From NCBI GenBank assembly GCA_046048055.1, contig JBJOGW010000016.1, positions 1-64,000 on the forward strand: a DNA stretch of 64,000 nucleotides, given 5' to 3'. Of this stretch, positions 1-8,035 are shown piece after piece. The notes below the pieces were generated by a model. The model saw nothing but the letters and a program-made list of their open reading frames with translations. It was not told the DNA's origin and made no database searches. The DNA is from SYAC01 sp046048055 (GTDB taxonomy: Bacteria; Planctomycetota; Phycisphaerae; Phycisphaerales; SM1A02). Position numbers and translations under genes: made by a program. How positions within the stretch are numbered: the first letter of the stretch is position 1; the number at the start of each line of letters is the position of its first letter.

Positions 1-247
1 CAAGCTGCGACGCATACCTGTTCTGCAGATACGCGAGCGCGTTCACGGTCGACGTGGGGACGCAGGACTCCTCCGCAAGGTCGTTCGGGATGGAGTACTG
101 GCAGAGGTACCCGTAGGCCGAAAGATCGGTCTGCCAGCTGTAATTGACACCCGCACCCGCCGAGCCGGCGAGAACGGACGCCGCGGCGACGGCCCCCGCG
201 AAGATTGTCGTGCTCAGACGGCTGCGACGATTGGACACTCGATTCAT
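1..247 (-). CDS. Secreted protein, C39-like peptidase motif, 3' part outside window
   Basis: The frame opens with an ATG at 247-245 and runs off the left edge, so only the first 82 residues are visible. Basic residues (NRRSR) are followed by a hydrophobic Ala/Gly-rich segment ending near GSAGAG, a clear signal peptide. The mature part contains ESCVPTSTVNAL, which resembles the C-x-P-T-S-x-x-N active-site block of C39-like and related papain-fold cysteine peptidases. This is a motif resemblance only; the His and Asp partners would lie outside the window. No good ribosome site and no exact TANNNT hexamer was seen upstream. It may be another PEP-CTERM protein, but its tail is not visible. Confidence 0.6.
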   Translation of the reverse strand, partial: MNRVSNRRSRLSTTIFAGAVAAASVLAGSAGAGVNYSWQTDLSAYGYLCQYSIPNDLAEESCVPTSTVNALAYLQNRYASQL

Positions 248-579
248 TGGGGGGCTCTCGATGATTGGTTCCTGAGGGACGCACCAAGGGAAGGAGCCAT
301 GGTCCGGTGCCGCCTGAACATCAGGCGGCGCTTCCAAGGTGAGCTGGTCGGTTGCAGTTCCCACTGGCCGACCGCAACACGCTCCACAGGTACACACGAG
401 AAATACCCCCCCCCACCCATCATGAAACCTGCGAAATTTGTCGCTAGACGGCACCACGCTGAACAAACCGCGTTTCCGGCCTCGCAGCAGGAATTTTTAC
501 CGGCCACTTCCCCGATTCGGGAGACCCTTGTTTCCATGGCGGAAATGCAAGGGTAGAGGCCTCGCGCCCTCCGCCCGCC
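248..579. other. Intergenic region without a supported gene
   Basis: This 332-base stretch separates the leftward secreted protein from the small rightward gene at 580. It contains a run of nine C at 406-414 and an AT-richer patch around 421-500. Overlapping frames on both strands look like chance GC-rich frames. No convincing promoter, terminator or RNA gene was seen. Confidence 0.5.
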
Positions 580-783
580 ATGACGCACGCCCACGACTCA
601 GGCTCCGACATCCGGCGCATGCACGCCCTCGGCGACATCCTCGCCCGCGGCATTCGTCGCCTGGACGACATCCGCCGCCAGCAAATCCGGGTGGAATCGG
701 GCGCGACATCCCTTGATCTCGTGGCCGAGTCGAGCGTCACTGTGCCCGGCGCGGGAAACCGGCAGCCAGAGGAGGCACGATGA
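580..783 (+). CDS. Small protein of a DUF2924/recombinase-type mobile module
   Basis: A 67-residue soluble protein beginning MTHAHDSGSDIRRMHALGD, rich in charged residues (RRLDDIRR), with no membrane segment. Its stop overlaps the next start by four bases (ATGA), a sign of translational coupling. I recall small proteins of this kind preceding DUF2924 genes in serine-recombinase-bearing elements; that link is from memory, not a search. Because the following gene is cut to 27 residues and no recombinase follows, this is probably a stranded remnant. Function unknown. Confidence 0.4.
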   Translation: MTHAHDSGSDIRRMHALGDILARGIRRLDDIRRQQIRVESGATSLDLVAESSVTVPGAGNRQPEEAR

Positions 784-863
784 CGGCGACCAGCGAACGA
801 TTCGACGTGGAGGCCGAGCGCAGGCGGCTCGGGGCGATGACCGCAGGCGATGTGGTGGTGTGA
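780..863 (+). pseudogene. Truncated DUF2924-like gene remnant
   Basis: The frame begins at the ATG overlapping the stop of the preceding small gene and ends at TGA after 27 codons. Its residues, FDVEAERRRLGAMTAGDVVV, resemble only the start of DUF2924 proteins, which open with a helix ending in MTVG(D/Q)LR. The rest of the family (over 100 residues) is absent, and no downstream frame restores it. DUF2924 genes usually sit beside site-specific recombinases in integrated elements; none is here. The call rests on a short similarity and on the overlap. Confidence 0.35.
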
Positions 864-927
864 GGCTGTGCCATGGGGTGCACGCTGACGCAACACTTGC
901 ACATCGCAAGTGCCACGCCATCGGCTT

Positions 928-942
928 GCGCCGGGCCGGCGC
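928..942. terminator. GC hairpin at the 3' end of the DUF3303 gene
   Basis: GCGCCGG and CCGGCGC form a perfect seven-base inverted repeat around one base, just past the stop of the leftward gene ending at 954. A second perfect repeat, CACTTGC/GCAAGTG with five spacer bases, lies at 894-912. Neither has a U-run, so termination is only suggested. Confidence 0.3.
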
Positions 943-953
943 GGAACGGCTCG

Positions 954-1220
954 CTATCGGCTGGACCAGAAGTCCGCAGCAGTCTGCACTTCAGTGATGT
1001 CGAAGTCGACGAGATCTGCCCAGTTCGCCACCCAACCATCGAACGCGCTTCGATCGGGGGCCTTCATGAGCTGGTAGCAACCGGATCCGTCGGCGGCCAT
1101 CCAGCTCGCGATGTACTCGAGACCCGCTCCATCGGGCACAAGCCTGCCGCGGGACTTGAATCGCGCGCCCACCTCGTCTGGGCTGCCTGACCGAAATCGT
1201 TCGACAACCATATAAAGCAT
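954..1220 (-). CDS. DUF3303 family protein
   Basis: An 88-residue protein beginning MLYMVVERF and carrying the family's hallmark blocks: an Arg/Gly-rich RFKSRGRLVPDG segment, the YIASW strand, CYQLM and the NWADLVDF end. Length matches the one-domain DUF3303 family (ferredoxin-like alpha-beta fold), whose biochemical role is unknown to me. It has no signal peptide, so it is probably cytoplasmic. TAGGCT lies six bases before the ATG, with no Shine-Dalgarno sequence, suggesting a leaderless mRNA. It is flanked by a mobile-element remnant and a broken gene but itself looks intact. Confidence 0.85.
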   Translation of the reverse strand: MLYMVVERFRSGSPDEVGARFKSRGRLVPDGAGLEYIASWMAADGSGCYQLMKAPDRSAFDGWVANWADLVDFDITEVQTAADFWSSR

Positions 1221-1226
1221 GCGGGC

Positions 1227-1232
1227 AGCCTA
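1227..1232 (-). promoter_or_regulatory. TANNNT -10 element of the DUF3303 gene
   Basis: TAGGCT on the minus strand, six bases before the ATG at 1220; initiation would fall at the start codon. Confidence 0.5.
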
Positions 1233-1449
1233 CTGGCGGCCCGCGATGTTTCGAGGGGATTCGGGACGATGGGCGAAGCCAACCTTCGCGGCTGGAACCA
1301 GAAGATCAGCGTGCGACGGCGGCATGGGGTTCGCTTGCCTGACTTGAGGTGCCGCCCTGCGGCGGAACGTCGAGCAGTGAACGAAGAACAGATTGGTCCT
1401 AGGCCCCGGGTGTCCCTCGTAACTTCGTACCTTTCGGGAGCCGATCGCC

Positions 1450-2013
1450 GTGCCTGACAACCACGACTCCCCACCCATGCAAAGCGCCCAACGACACCTG
1501 CCGGACGACTACCGGATCCGCCTCATGCGCGAGGAGGACCATGCCCAGGTCTCCGCGATCTGCGCTTCGGTCCACCCGACCGAGCGCCCATACACCGAGG
1601 CGGAGCTGCGCGCGCATCACGCGCTCTTCCCCGACGGTCAGTTCATCGTGGAGCACGCACCCTCGAGTGCGGTGGCGGGCGCGCACTTCACGCTGCTGGT
1701 GAACATGATGCACTTTCATGTGGACGACTCGTGGGACGCGCTGACTGCGGGCGGCAGCCGCATGCCGGGCTACGGCCGTGTGGCGGGTGCCATCGCGCCG
1801 GATGACTACATTGGCCGCGTGAAGCGCGCCGAGATGACGGACCCCGTGCTCACCGCGCACCTGCACGATGGCTGGGATGCGATCACCGCGATCCGCGACT
1901 ACCTGCCGCACGACGAGGAGAGCGCTGGCTAGGCCGCGGTGATCCAGTGGCTGAACCCCGAGTGCCCGCCGCCCGCACAGTTCGACCTGTCACGGTTGCC
2001 GCGGAAGGCGTGA
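1450..2013 (+). pseudogene. Broken GNAT-type acetyltransferase gene (in-frame TAG and internal deletion)
   Basis: From the GTG at 1450 the frame reads as the N-terminus of a GNAT-like domain (YRIRLMREEDHAQV, then SVHPTERPYTEAELR). It then passes from SWDALTAGG straight to SRMPGYG, a block that normally follows the acetyl-CoA-binding region. The central acetyl-CoA-binding loop is therefore missing. A TAG at 1930-1932 interrupts the conserved end LPHDEESAG; reading on in frame gives AAVIQWLNPECPPPAQFDLS to a TGA at 2011-2013, the expected continuation of this family. Relatives are GNAT domains often fused to carbon-nitrogen hydrolases. Two lesions and intact flanking similarity make decay the simplest reading; the 160-residue product is unlikely to be active. 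Confidence 0.7.
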
Positions 2014-2071
2014 GGACAGTCGCTTCTCAGGAGACGTGCGTGGGGCCAGATGCTGGCGTGGTGCAGTGCAC

Positions 2072-2077
2072 TAGCAT
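2072..2077 (+). promoter_or_regulatory. TANNNT -10 element of pyrE
   Basis: TAGCAT seven bases before the ATG at 2085. It lies downstream of the broken GNAT frame and supports this start over in-frame codons further upstream. Confidence 0.5.
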
Positions 2078-2084
2078 CGCGGCC

Positions 2085-2747
2085 ATGCACGACTTCCAGC
2101 GGCATTTCATCGACTTCATGGTGTCCTGCGGCGTGCTCACCTTTGGTGACTTCACCACCAAGAGCGGGCGCAAGACCCCCTACTTCGTGAACACCGGCAC
2201 GTACCGATCGGGCACGCAACTGACGCGCCTTGGCCGCGCGTATGCGGACACCATCGAGCGAGCCTTCCCCGAGGGGTTCGATTGCCTGTTCGGCCCGGCC
2301 TACAAGGGCATTCCGCTGGTGGTGGCGGTGGCGATGGCCTTCGCCGAACGGGGCCGCGAGGTGGAGTTCTGCTTCAACCGCAAGGAGGCGAAGGACCACG
2401 GCGAAGGTGGCGTGCTGGTGGGCCGACCGCTGCGTGACGGCGATCGCGTGCTGATCGTGGAGGATGTGACGACCGCGGGGACCTCGATCCGCGAGACGGT
2501 GCCGCTGCTGCGGGCCGCGGCGAACGTTCGGCTGGCGGGACTGGTGGTGTCGGTCGATCGCCAGGAGCGGGCAAGCGAGACCTCGGAGCGCACGGCGCTT
2601 GCCGAAGTCGGTGCCGAGTTCGGCATGCCCACCGCCGCCATCGTGACCATCGACGAAATCGTGGCCCACATGGGTGACCGGCTCACCGCTGCGGATCGCG
2701 AGCGGATCATGGGGTATCGCGCGAAGTACGGCGTTCCCGGCGTGTGA
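2085..2747 (+). CDS. pyrE: Orotate phosphoribosyltransferase
   Basis: Transfers phosphoribose from PRPP to orotate, giving OMP in pyrimidine synthesis; cytoplasmic. The 220-residue protein has the family length. It shows the substrate loop (TTKSGRKTPYFVNTG, about residues 24-38), FGPAYKGIPL, the catalytic loop FCFNRKEAKDHGEGG (about 104-118) and the PRPP-binding motif VLIVEDVTTAGTS (about 130-142). The frame is open further upstream, but MHDFQRHFIDF matches the family N-terminus and has TAGCAT seven bases before it. It is a stand-alone gene facing the PhoD-like gene, with a terminator hairpin between them. Confidence 0.95.
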   Translation: MHDFQRHFIDFMVSCGVLTFGDFTTKSGRKTPYFVNTGTYRSGTQLTRLGRAYADTIERAFPEGFDCLFGPAYKGIPLVVAVAMAFAERGREVEFCFNRKEAKDHGEGGVLVGRPLRDGDRVLIVEDVTTAGTSIRETVPLLRAAANVRLAGLVVSVDRQERASETSERTALAEVGAEFGMPTAAIVTIDEIVAHMGDRLTAADRERIMGYRAKYGVPGV

Positions 2748-2802
2748 GCCGACGATTCGCCGATGTCCTTGCAAGCGGCAGGCGTGTTGCGTGAAACGAA
2801 AA

Positions 2803-2828
2803 GGGGCTGGACCTTGTGGCCCAGCCCC
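2803..2828 (-). terminator. Intrinsic terminator of the PhoD-like gene
   Basis: GGGGCTGG and CCAGCCCC form an eight-base perfect stem. Read on the minus strand the stem is followed by TTTTCGTTT, a fair U-run, so it terminates the leftward gene ending at 2854. It may also stop pyrE reading rightward. Confidence 0.75.
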
Positions 2829-2853
2829 ATGGATGTCACTGCATGAAACCGGG

Positions 2854-4701
2854 TCAGGGAGCGCAGGAGCCGAAGTTCAGCAGCAGCACGGACAGGTCAG
2901 CCGCATCGGTGCGACCGTTCAGGTCGAGATCGCTCCGGCACCCGCTGCACGGACCGAAGTCGAACAGCGCGATGGCAATGTCTCCGGCATCGATGCCGCC
3001 ACTGTAATCGAGGTCGCCGGCGCAGGGCGCTGGCATCGGATCGACCGTGAAACGCTGAAGCACCTGCGGTTGCAGCGACTTGATCACTTCCGGGGCCGCG
3101 AGCAGCGTCGCCTCGTCATACCAGGGAATGCCCCAGGTGGTGACCGTGAGCTGCTGCGTGATGGCATCCACCTCGAACTCGGTCCAGCCGTAGTTGTTCG
3201 AGACGGTGGCACCACCCACGATCTGCTGGAAAGGAACGGATGAGCCCGTCAGCCCGACCAGGTCGTAACCGAATGGCGAGACCTGAGCGTTGATCAGGCC
3301 CTCCACGTACGCCTCCTGCTGGAAGCCCGGCAGCGAGAGGTACACCGAGAGCGGCAGCGTGCCTGGCAGGCCAAGACCCGCCGCGATGCCGGCCACGGTG
3401 GGGCCGAACGGCGCTGCATAGGCGCCGGAGCCAGTCGAGATCTCCCACACTCCGGTGTCCACCTGCGCGCCACCGGGACCCGGAATGGTGAGATTGTTCA
3501 CCAGCGTGCCGTGGATGTCCGCCGAGATGAACACCACGTTCTTGATGCCATTCTGGGCGATGAATCCCAGCAGCTGCGCACGCTCGTAGGCGTATCCCTC
3601 GTAGCGATCGGATGCCGCGAACACGCCCAGGTTCTGCGTCGGCTGCGAGAGCATGACGAACTTCCACGTGACGCCCGCCGCCTCCGCGGCAAGCAGGTCC
3701 CCGAGCAGGCGATTGAACTGCGGCCCGCCCAGCATGGTGCGGCCTGGGGTGTAGGTGGCAGCGATGTAGGCCGCCCAGGTTCCCGGATTTGTCGGATCGG
3801 CCGAAACCAGCGGCTGGTCTCGGAAGCTGCGGGCATCCGCCGCGAAGAACTGCGCATCCTGTCCGAAGCGGCGGGTGCGGTAGAGGTCCGGGTTGCCATC
3901 CATGCGGGCATCGCCGGTACCCGACCACGTCCGAGGCGCGATGGGGTGGTACTCCTGGAACGCCTGGAGACCGAACTTGTACAGGTCCGTGCCGCTCACC
4001 AGACCGTTCGTCGAGGGTCCAAAGCGCGTGTCGGACGCGATCGGTGCGCCGCCCGCGAAATCGTTCATCACCTCGTGATCGTCGATCATGGCGAAGACGC
4101 TGGTCGACTGCCGCAGGTCGCGAAGGGTGTTCATGCCGAAACGGCCGCTCAGCGGCTCCGCATGCTTGGCGCGGTACTCGGCCAGCGTGGTGGCCTGCGA
4201 GGCCGGCACGGCGGGCGAGGCGACATCCGCGTAGATGGTGTCGCCGAGCGCGAAGAACATGTCGAGATCCCGCTCATCCACGTTGCCCAGCGAGGGGAAC
4301 GGCATCAGTTCGCCGCGCCAGTCTCCCGAGACACCCATGCGGAAGCCCGTGCGACCCGCGTCCTGGAAGGTCCTGAAGGTCCCCGAGGCGATCGAACCGG
4401 ATGCATCGATCGCGCGATACCAGTGCTGCGTGCCGGGGGACAGTCCCGAGAGCGTCACCTTCAGGGGAACGAACTCGTCCTCGACGGTGCAATCCTCGGT
4501 CGCCACAATGGTCAGGAAGTCCGGGTCGGTGGCCACCTCGAATCGCAACGCGCCCAGGGTGGTCGAACGGGTCCACAGGAGCACCGAGTCCAGGGTGGTC
4601 TCGCCCGCCGCGACACCGTTGGGCAGGTCGGCCACGGCCACCGAGGCGGAAAGAGTTGTCAAAAGAGCTGCGAACAGAACGCTGCACGGCTGCCGTCTCA
4701 T
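2854..4701 (-). CDS. Secreted PhoD-like phosphatase with dockerin-type tail
   Basis: A 615-residue metallophosphoesterase, probably releasing phosphate from phosphate esters outside the cytoplasm. A signal peptide ends near residue 24 (SVAVA). An N-terminal beta domain (about 25-115) precedes the PhoD catalytic domain, with metal-binding blocks SGDW (125-128), LGDTIYAD (152-159), DDHEVMNDF (207-215) and SADIHG (393-398). Residues about 560-615 form two EF-hand-like loops, DLDYSGGIDAGD and DLDLNGRTDAAD, as in planctomycete dockerin-like tails. The start has a strong AGGAGG ribosome site. It lies beside a 5'-nucleotidase gene on the same strand, which suggests phosphorus scavenging. No clear Pho box was seen. 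Confidence 0.88.
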   Translation of the reverse strand: MRRQPCSVLFAALLTTLSASVAVADLPNGVAAGETTLDSVLLWTRSTTLGALRFEVATDPDFLTIVATEDCTVEDEFVPLKVTLSGLSPGTQHWYRAIDASGSIASGTFRTFQDAGRTGFRMGVSGDWRGELMPFPSLGNVDERDLDMFFALGDTIYADVASPAVPASQATTLAEYRAKHAEPLSGRFGMNTLRDLRQSTSVFAMIDDHEVMNDFAGGAPIASDTRFGPSTNGLVSGTDLYKFGLQAFQEYHPIAPRTWSGTGDARMDGNPDLYRTRRFGQDAQFFAADARSFRDQPLVSADPTNPGTWAAYIAATYTPGRTMLGGPQFNRLLGDLLAAEAAGVTWKFVMLSQPTQNLGVFAASDRYEGYAYERAQLLGFIAQNGIKNVVFISADIHGTLVNNLTIPGPGGAQVDTGVWEISTGSGAYAAPFGPTVAGIAAGLGLPGTLPLSVYLSLPGFQQEAYVEGLINAQVSPFGYDLVGLTGSSVPFQQIVGGATVSNNYGWTEFEVDAITQQLTVTTWGIPWYDEATLLAAPEVIKSLQPQVLQRFTVDPMPAPCAGDLDYSGGIDAGDIAIALFDFGPCSGCRSDLDLNGRTDAADLSVLLLNFGSCAP

Positions 4702-4862
4702 GAGGACCTCCTGTCTGAATGGAAGAGTGACGTCTGGCGACTGAGCCGGACGTCGGTTGAGAAATAGCTCGGCATGCCCCGAACGCCATTTAGGTCCGAC
4801 GAAGATGGCGCGAAGGTACGGAAGCGATCATGGGGTCCGGTGGACCCTGCCCCGCGCACGAA

Positions 4863-4898
4863 GCGGGGCTCCACGCCTCTTCGAGCATGGAGCCCCGC
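4863..4898. terminator. Perfect 11-base stem-loop between two phosphatase genes
   Basis: GCGGGGCTCCA and TGGAGCCCCGC are exact inverted repeats around 14 bases, between the 5'-nucleotidase gene (ends 4947) and the PhoD-like gene (starts 4701), both leftward. There is no U-run, so it may act as a terminator or a 3'-end stabiliser. Confidence 0.45.
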
Positions 4899-4946
4899 GC
4901 ACAGCACTGGCCCGGCACAATGCCGCCGGGCCCTTCGAACAGAAGG

Positions 4947-6875
4947 TCAGTTCCTTCGGATCACGCGATCGTTGATCACGTTGGGATAGTCCTGGCCCCG
5001 AATCTGGCCGCCCAGACCCTGCGTGATGTAATTGAAGAATGCACGCTGGTAGGTCACCCCCAGCCGAATGAATGGCATGTTGTTGAACGGGTACTGGTCA
5101 CCCCCCTGCACCGCCAGGAAGTCGATCGTGGCCACATTCACGGTGGGAGCGGTTGGCAGCGCCACGCCGTTGGACACCAGCACGCGGCCGTCGGACAGCA
5201 CGACCTCACGCACTCGGGTTCCAGGAGTGGTCACCACGTACGGCGGCTCCGTTCCTGAGAGCACCTGGGCGGTGCCCGTGGCGTCCCACACCACGCGCAT
5301 GCCCGAGACACACGCGAATCGGCCATCGGCAGCCGAGACGCGGCTGACCGCGTTCTCGAGGATCTCCTTCAGCTGCGCCGCACTCACGGCAGGCACCAAC
5401 GTGAGCACATTGGTGAAGGGAAGCTGATCGTAGGTGTACTTCTCGCTGATGTTGCCGGCCGCCAACTGGCTGTTGAGGCGAATGCCACCACCATTCTGGA
5501 TGGCCACATCCGGAAGCGGCAGGTTGCCGGCTCGGGCGATGCGATCCGCCTCCCAGAGCAGCGAGTCCGCGGCCAGATTGCCAACGTTGGTGTCGCTGAC
5601 CCGCACGCCAAAGTTGGCCTGCGGCGAGGGAACGCCGTTCACGTTGCGACGGCTCTCAAGCGGCACGTCGGTGGTGGCGATGATGTTGCTGGCCAGCGCG
5701 TTGTTGGCGGCCTGCACCGGATCCACCACCTGGCTCTGCGTGAATGCATCCTCCAGGACAGCGTCGGGTGACACGCCGCTGACCCGCTTGATGCCGCTGC
5801 GACCCGCGTCGGTGGCAACCAGGTTGCCCGCCGCATCGAAGCCCAGCACCAGGCGGCCCACGTACTTGTAGTCGCCAACGGTTGTGACCACGGGTACGGT
5901 GTTGCCGCCCATGTCCGTGGCGGTCACCGGGTAGGGGAACGCCGCCACGTCGCCAGGCACCAGCAAGTCGGTCGGCTGGGCCAGCAACTCGCTGCCGCCG
6001 CCGGCGATCACCGCGTCGACGCCGGTGAGCATGGGCACCAGGGCCAGTTCGCTGGAGAGTCCCTGCAGGTGCGTGCTGAGAAGAATGATGCCCACGCCGC
6101 CAGCGGTCAGCGTGTCGATCTCGGCCTGCACCGCGGCGGCGACCGGATTCACGATGGTGTTGCGGGGGCTGGAGATCAGCGGAAGTGACTCGGTGGTGGC
6201 ACCCACGATGCCCACCGGGCGACCCGCCACCGTGACCACCTCGCTCTTGGCCAGCTTGCCGAACACCTGCTGCGCAAACAGGCCCGGCTCCAGCGAGAAG
6301 TCGAGATTGGCGGAGATGAAGGTGGTGTTCGAGGTGCCCGTGATCAACTCGGCCAGCACATCGGGGTTGGAGTCGAAATCATGGTTGCCGAGCGTGACGG
6401 CGCTGTAGCCGATCAGGTCGAACAGGATGCTGTCGTAGTAGGGCACTCCCTTGTTGATGGAGGCATTCAGGTTGATGCCCGGCAGGATGTTGTCACCCGA
6501 GGAAACCATCACCCAGCCCTGGGCGATGCCATCGGGCCGCGCAGTGTCCGCCTCGGCCTTCAGGTTGTTCACCAGCGTGACGAACCTGGCCGCTCCACCG
6601 AAGCCAGCCTGAGCACCCGTGAGCGGCAGTACCTTGCACTCACCGTCGTTGTTGTGCAGGACGTGCAGCCAGAGATCGATCGAGACGTCGGCCGTGGACA
6701 CGGGCTCCTCGAGCCGTCCACGCATGGGACGCCTCACGGTTTCCTGCACCTTGCCGCCGGGAGTGACGGCGGGCGCGGCCGACGGCCGGATCTTTTGCGA
6801 GGAGAACTGCGCCGTGGCGAGCGAGACAGGGCCAGAGAACAACAGGAGGCCAGCGAGCATCGAATGGAGATTCAT
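4947..6875 (-). CDS. Secreted 5'-nucleotidase / metallophosphatase (UshA-like)
   Basis: A 642-residue enzyme, probably hydrolysing nucleotides to nucleoside and phosphate outside the cytoplasm. A signal peptide (LLLFSGPVSLATA) ends near residue 22. The metallophosphoesterase domain (about 65-330) shows HNNDGE (74-79), SSGDN and GNHDFD (163-168). The first block departs from the usual D-x-H pattern, having L-H-V-L-H there. The C-terminal nucleotide-binding domain (about 410-600) has NLAADSLLWEAD and QNGGGIR. The ribosome site is GAGAGGA. No dockerin or PEP-CTERM tail is present. Its nucleoside product fits the nucleoside transporter at 32.9 kb, though that link is inference. Confidence 0.88.
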   Translation of the reverse strand: MNLHSMLAGLLLFSGPVSLATAQFSSQKIRPSAAPAVTPGGKVQETVRRPMRGRLEEPVSTADVSIDLWLHVLHNNDGECKVLPLTGAQAGFGGAARFVTLVNNLKAEADTARPDGIAQGWVMVSSGDNILPGINLNASINKGVPYYDSILFDLIGYSAVTLGNHDFDSNPDVLAELITGTSNTTFISANLDFSLEPGLFAQQVFGKLAKSEVVTVAGRPVGIVGATTESLPLISSPRNTIVNPVAAAVQAEIDTLTAGGVGIILLSTHLQGLSSELALVPMLTGVDAVIAGGGSELLAQPTDLLVPGDVAAFPYPVTATDMGGNTVPVVTTVGDYKYVGRLVLGFDAAGNLVATDAGRSGIKRVSGVSPDAVLEDAFTQSQVVDPVQAANNALASNIIATTDVPLESRRNVNGVPSPQANFGVRVSDTNVGNLAADSLLWEADRIARAGNLPLPDVAIQNGGGIRLNSQLAAGNISEKYTYDQLPFTNVLTLVPAVSAAQLKEILENAVSRVSAADGRFACVSGMRVVWDATGTAQVLSGTEPPYVVTTPGTRVREVVLSDGRVLVSNGVALPTAPTVNVATIDFLAVQGGDQYPFNNMPFIRLGVTYQRAFFNYITQGLGGQIRGQDYPNVINDRVIRRN

Positions 6876-6941
6876 GGTGATGTTCCTCTCTAATTCAGGG
6901 TCTGAAGCCGTGCCCGTGGCTCGAGCACGTGGGATGTGAAG

Positions 6942-7715
6942 TCAATTTCGGTTGCGACGACGCTTGGCCACCAGGCCGCTCAAGGCGAGAAGGGCCACGA
7001 CACCGGGCGAAGGGACGAAGGCCAGCCCGGAGAAGCCGGCGACGCCATGAGCGCCCACCAGGCTGGCGGCACCCGAGGCCTCGTCCACGGTGTAGAGCGC
7101 GTCGCCGTCGGTCATGTACCACGAACCTGCGGTGAACCCGTACGCCAGCCCGGCCACCGAGGCGGCGTTGGTGCCAGTGGCACCAACCACCGTCGCAGCA
7201 CCAGTGGACACATCGAAGGACACGAGTTCGTCGGCTCCGCCGCCATTGATCGCCAGCCCCAGCAGCAGGCCACCGCCGAAGTCAAGGCCCGAGATGTCGG
7301 CCCCAGCCGCAAGGCCCGAGGTACCGACCTGAGTCCAGGCCGAACCGTTCCAGGAATGCAGGTTGTCGAACAGTGTGGAGTACGCCGTTCCGCCGTTGAA
7401 GGCGATCGAGCCCTCAGGAACGCCGAAGGAGCTGTCGACGAGCAGCGTGCTGGCACCGGTCGCGGTGTCGATGGCGAACTGATCGCCGGCCACCGTCAGG
7501 GCCACCAGGCGATTCTGAACGCTGTCCCACGAGAGACCGCTGATCTGCCGCAGGCCGGTACTGCCCACCAGCGTGGCGACTCCGGTGGCCGCATCGATGG
7601 CGTAGAGCGACTGGCTGCCGAACGGACTGAACGAGGCCACACCGAACAAGGCGGCATGGACGGGAACGGACGCGCCGACCGTGCAGGCGGCCACGAGTGT
7701 CGAGAAACGCTTCAT
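6942..7715 (-). CDS. PEP-CTERM-type secreted protein, repeat-rich
   Basis: A 257-residue exported protein. The start at 7715 gives a signal peptide (MKRFSTLVAACTVGASVPVHA) preceded by AGGAGAC. The mature part repeats short blocks such as LYAIDAATGVATLVGS and LYTVDEASGAASLVGAHG, as in beta-propeller proteins of DUF4394 or PQQ-like type. The end, SPGVVALLALSGLVAKRRRNRN, is the planctomycete PEP-CTERM variant: Pro-Gly, a hydrophobic helix and a basic tail. Such tails are processed by an exosortase-type system, which is not in this window. The protein at 11486 has the same repeat style. Exact function unknown. Confidence 0.85.
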   Translation of the reverse strand: MKRFSTLVAACTVGASVPVHAALFGVASFSPFGSQSLYAIDAATGVATLVGSTGLRQISGLSWDSVQNRLVALTVAGDQFAIDTATGASTLLVDSSFGVPEGSIAFNGGTAYSTLFDNLHSWNGSAWTQVGTSGLAAGADISGLDFGGGLLLGLAINGGGADELVSFDVSTGAATVVGATGTNAASVAGLAYGFTAGSWYMTDGDALYTVDEASGAASLVGAHGVAGFSGLAFVPSPGVVALLALSGLVAKRRRNRN

Positions 7716-8035
7716 GACTTGTCTCCTGAAGTTTGGAACCTTCGGACGCAGAGTTGAGGTACGCGCTGAACGCCTTGGACGCGCAGGAACGAGCAGGACG
7801 TGGGAAAGATGGAGCGCGATTGTCAACGCAGCGCACACGCCGCGCCACACCGTCGTCAAGATGGGATAAAGACCACAACACGCAGACGCGCCATGGCGTC
7901 AGCGGCCACACGCCCGGCGGCTCGCCACGAATGGGCCTGATCATCGGGGTGCGGTCCGAATCGGCGGACCTGCGGGACGATCGGCGCCGCACCAGGCGCT
8001 TCCGACACCGGTGGTCGACGTGGTACGCTCTCTCG
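7716..8035. other. Divergent intergenic region
   Basis: Three hundred and twenty bases separate a leftward PEP-CTERM gene and the rightward FIST gene. The right end holds TACGCT six bases before the FIST start. Frames read through this stretch but lack family similarity and would extend proteins past their recognised N-termini. No RNA gene was seen. Confidence 0.5.
8024..8029 (+). promoter_or_regulatory. TANNNT -10 element of the FIST gene
   Basis: TACGCT six bases before the ATG at 8036, with no ribosome site. Confidence 0.5.

Noticed and set aside
406..414. Run of nine C as a phase-variation tract
   Set aside because: It lies in an intergenic stretch away from any start codon or promoter signal, so slippage would have no visible effect.
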